Assembly: GCF_003339585.1 (NCBI RefSeq)
Contig: NZ_QPKF01000001.1
Span: forward strand, 1,488,001 to 1,552,000
DNA: 64,000 bases
Reading direction: 5' to 3'
From: Exiguobacterium sp. RIT594
GTDB lineage: Bacteria; Bacillota; Bacilli; Exiguobacteriales; Exiguobacteriaceae
Under the pieces are notes generated by a model that saw only the letters and a list, made by a program, of their open reading frames with translations, did no database searches and had not been told where the DNA came from. The position numbers and the translations under genes are program-made. Numbering within the stretch: the stretch's first letter is position 1; every line of letters begins with the position of its first letter. Positions 62,318-64,000 of the stretch are shown here, piece after piece.

Positions 62318-62792
62318 GTGTTTGTGATTGTTCCAGTGCTTCGCGTGCATGACGCTCTTGGCAAACCCGGCATACACCATGGAACGTCAAGCGGTGATCT
62401 TTGATTTTAAATTGGAAACGCGTGACGATTTCTTTTTCGACTTCTTCTAACATATCATCCAGGATTTCCTCGACAGATCCGCATTCGATACAGACGAGAT
62501 GATGATGCGAGTGGCTCGCACCTTCCTGCCGTAAATCAAATCGGGATACGCCGTCTCCGAAATTGACTTTATCAACGACTTCAAGCTCCGTTAATAATTC
62601 AAGTGTCCGGTAGACCGTCGCAAGTCCAATGTCTGAGTTTTTTTCTTTGACCAATAAAAAGACATTCTCTGCACTTAAGTGGTCCGACTCATGCTCCAGT
62701 AAAATCCGTACGGTCGCTTCACGTTGGGGAGTCAGCTTATATCCTTTACCGCTCAGCTGTTTTTTAATGCGTTCAACACGACTTTCCATCAT
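62307..62792 (-). CDS. fur: Ferric uptake regulator Fur
   Basis: A ~161-residue Fur-family repressor. The winged helix (LTPQREATVRILLEHESDHL, then GLATVYRTLELLTELEVVDK) and metal-binding residues SHSHHHLVCIECG and CRVCQERH (two CxxC zinc pairs) are visible. The position next to nudF and xerD matches B. subtilis fur rather than perR or zur. The start is one of two tandem ATGs behind AAAGGGGGCGCT. The Fur box of the siderophore operon in this window is a likely target. Confidence 0.95.
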   Translation of the reverse strand: MMESRVERIKKQLSGKGYKLTPQREATVRILLEHESDHLSAENVFLLVKEKNSDIGLATVYRTLELLTELEVVDKVNFGDGVSRFDLRQEGASHSHHHLVCIECGSVEEILDDMLEEVEKEIVTRFQFKIKDHRLTFHGVCRVCQERHAREALEQSQTQTV

Positions 62793-62823
62793 AGCGCCCC
62801 CTTTGGTCGAAACTGATGGTTTT

Positions 62824-62852
62824 ATCATAGCCGATAATCTGCTGTTTTTCAA
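62824..62852 (-). promoter_or_regulatory. Promoter of fur
   Basis: On the minus strand TTGAAA (62847-62852), a 17-bp spacer and TATGAT (62824-62829). Confidence 0.75.
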
Positions 62853-62853
62853 A

Positions 62854-62868
62854 TTAAAATGATTATCA
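62854..62868. promoter_or_regulatory. Fur/PerR-like box upstream of the fur promoter
   Basis: TTAAAAT-G-ATTATCA has one perfect and one 5/7 half-site of the 7-1-7 Fur consensus. It ends one base from the -35 box, suggesting autoregulation by Fur or control by PerR. Confidence 0.5.
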
Positions 62869-62872
62869 ACTG

Positions 62873-62898
62873 AAAATCATTCACTTTAGAATGATTTT
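62873..62898. terminator. Perfect inverted repeat spanning the nudF stop codon
   Basis: AAAATCATTC/GAATGATTTT, with a 6-base loop holding the TAA of nudF. It could be a weak terminator, part of the fur control region, or both. Confidence 0.6.
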
Positions 62899-63422
62899 AA
62901 TGTACGAATGTGCCAATGCTGAATCGCCATGATCGTTTTGGCATCGACAATCGTCCCGTCTGCGACAAGTTCAAGTGCCCGTTCAAGCGTCAACGTCTGG
63001 TTTTCCAAGAATTCATCTGGATCCAGTTGGCGTTGCCCCGCAGTCAAACCCGTTGCTTCATAAATATGTACGCGTTCGCTGCAAAAACCGGGTGCTCCGT
63101 AAAAATCAAACACATGCGTCAGCTCATCTGCCGCGTATCCGGTCTCTTCCTTCAATTCACGTCCTGCGCACTCTTCCGGATTTTCCCCTTTTTCCAGTTT
63201 TCCGGCCGGGATTTCAATCGATAATTGTTCAAACGCTTTCCGGTACTGCTCGACGACTAACAAATCTCCTTTTTCGTCAAACGCAATGATTGCGACTGCG
63301 CCGTTATGATAGACCAATTCACGGACAGATGTATTACCGTTCGGAAGACTGACGACATGTTTCTCGACGTTAAAGACTTTTCCTTCATAAATAACTTCCC
63401 GCTCTAATGTTTTTTCTTCCAT
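62886..63422 (-). CDS. nudF: ADP-ribose pyrophosphatase, Nudix family
   Basis: A ~178-residue hydrolase that splits ADP-ribose to AMP and ribose-5-phosphate. The Nudix box is complete (GKLEKGENPEECAGRELKEE followed by TGY). The N-terminal strand region EREVIYEGKVFNVEKHVVSL is typical of NudF. Two tandem ATGs occur; the second (63420-63422) is better spaced from AGAGGTG. It lies upstream of fur, as in B. subtilis. Confidence 0.95.
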   Translation of the reverse strand: MEEKTLEREVIYEGKVFNVEKHVVSLPNGNTSVRELVYHNGAVAIIAFDEKGDLLVVEQYRKAFEQLSIEIPAGKLEKGENPEECAGRELKEETGYAADELTHVFDFYGAPGFCSERVHIYEATGLTAGQRQLDPDEFLENQTLTLERALELVADGTIVDAKTIMAIQHWHIRTLKSF

Positions 63423-63607
63423 CATAGACACCTCTTCTAATCGAATTTCTTCTCTTTCATAGTATGCCTGTTTTTCGATTCCCGTTGCAAGTCTGTTTCC
63501 TTTTCCGACGGAATGCCCATTCCTTACAAATCCACCCGGGAACAACCTGGATCAAATATGCTAAACTGATACACAGTAGCACTAGTCGAAAGAAATGAGG
63601 GATTGAT

Positions 63608-64000
63608 ATGACACTAGGTTTAGGTACGATGACGATTTTAAAACGGGGTCAAGAGGAAGCAACCGAAATACTCCGGACAGCGCTCGACGAAGGCATCGTC
63701 CACTTCGATACAGCAGATGTCTATGCCAACGGCGCAGTCGAGTCACTGATTGGACAGACTTTCTCACCGGAAGATCGCAGCCGGATGTTTTTGGCGTCAA
63801 AAGGCGGAAACCGGATGAATGATACAGGGACCGGCTGGACGTGGGACCCGAGCTACGACTATCTGAAAAAAGCGTGTATGGAGAGTCTGAACCGTCTCGA
63901 AACACCGTATCTCGACCTCTATTATGTCCATGGCGGAACGATGGACGATGATTTGGACGCTTCGATTCGTGCCATGAAAGACTTGCAGGAAGAAGGACGG
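63608..64000 (+). CDS. Aldo/keto reductase (partial, N-terminal part)
   Basis: The first ~131 residues of an AKR-superfamily oxidoreductase; the window ends inside it. The catalytic tetrad is visible: Asp and Tyr in VHFDTADVYANG (residues 34-39), Lys in FLASKGGN (65) and His in LYYVHGG (108). NAD(P)H-dependent carbonyl reduction is expected; the substrate cannot be told. The ATG follows GAGGGATTGAT. It is divergent from nudF. Confidence 0.9.
   Translation, partial: MTLGLGTMTILKRGQEEATEILRTALDEGIVHFDTADVYANGAVESLIGQTFSPEDRSRMFLASKGGNRMNDTGTGWTWDPSYDYLKKACMESLNRLETPYLDLYYVHGGTMDDDLDASIRAMKDLQEEGR

Noticed and set aside
1-64000. CRISPR array, tRNA or rRNA genes, insertion sequences
   Set aside because: No regularly spaced repeats, no cloverleaf or rRNA-like stretches and no transposase reading frames were seen on either strand.

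Overview
The window (about 50% GC) is bacterial chromosome from a non-spore-forming member of the Bacillales, most likely an Exiguobacterium-type organism. This is an inference. It rests on gene order closely matching the Bacillus subtilis recA-mutSL, resABCDE-scpAB and xerD-drm-punA neighbourhoods, on low-GC Gram-positive ribosome binding sites, and on TTG/GTG starts. The spore-specific genes that sit inside those same blocks in B. subtilis are absent. Nearly everything is on the minus strand. The plus-strand exceptions are an MFS exporter, a four-gene siderophore transporter, a DUF309 protein and a partial aldo/keto reductase. No rRNA, tRNA, insertion sequence, prophage or CRISPR array was seen.

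Layout: 1-2620 is a fructose operon (fruR-fruK-fruA, fruA cut by the window edge) with a good promoter and a cre-like site. 2716-10187 holds single-gene units: a fumarylacetoacetate hydrolase family enzyme, a SulP transporter, a long TetR-type regulator divergent from an MFS pump, and the anaerobic ribonucleotide reductase pair nrdD-nrdG. 10329-14169 holds an orphan sensor kinase, a TmrB-like P-loop protein and an LrgA/LrgB pair. 14309-19324 is mutS-mutL with ricA upstream. 19335-29477 looks accessory: an AlkA-type glycosylase, a DUF445 protein, an unknown small gene, a lipoprotein alpha/beta-hydrolase overlapping a CrtI-like oxidoreductase, and a Fur-box-controlled siderophore ABC transporter.

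29492-46225 returns to a conserved core: kbl-tdh, a two-subunit 2-oxoacid:ferredoxin oxidoreductase, spoVS-ymdB-rny, recA with a LexA box, cinA, pgsA and the ymf genes, headed by a cobalamin adenosyltransferase. 46245-52255 carries resABC and resDE (cytochrome c maturation and its redox two-component system). 52300-55366 carries rluB, scpB, scpA, a DUF309 gene and ribT. 55513-62262 carries a DJ-1/PfpI protein, a cyclophilin, an LD-carboxypeptidase, a nucleoside salvage operon (deoB-punA-pdp) and xerD. 62280-64000 holds fur, nudF and the start of an aldo/keto reductase.

Functional links inside the window: fur lies about 37 kb from a transporter whose promoter carries a nearly perfect 19-bp Fur box. 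The ResDE pair sits beside the c-type cytochrome maturation genes it is expected to control, and the anaerobic NrdDG and ferredoxin-dependent KorAB suit facultative growth. Nucleoside phosphorylases and phosphopentomutase form one catabolic unit. A recurring architectural theme is transcription-terminator-like hairpins that overlap the last codons and stop codon of the preceding gene (tmrB, resE, xerD, fur, nudF). I found no clear new multi-gene defence or mobile system. The least explained items are the lipoprotein-hydrolase/desaturase pair, the perfect 15-bp inverted repeat upstream of the siderophore promoter, and the gene content of the 19.3-29.5 kb insertion.
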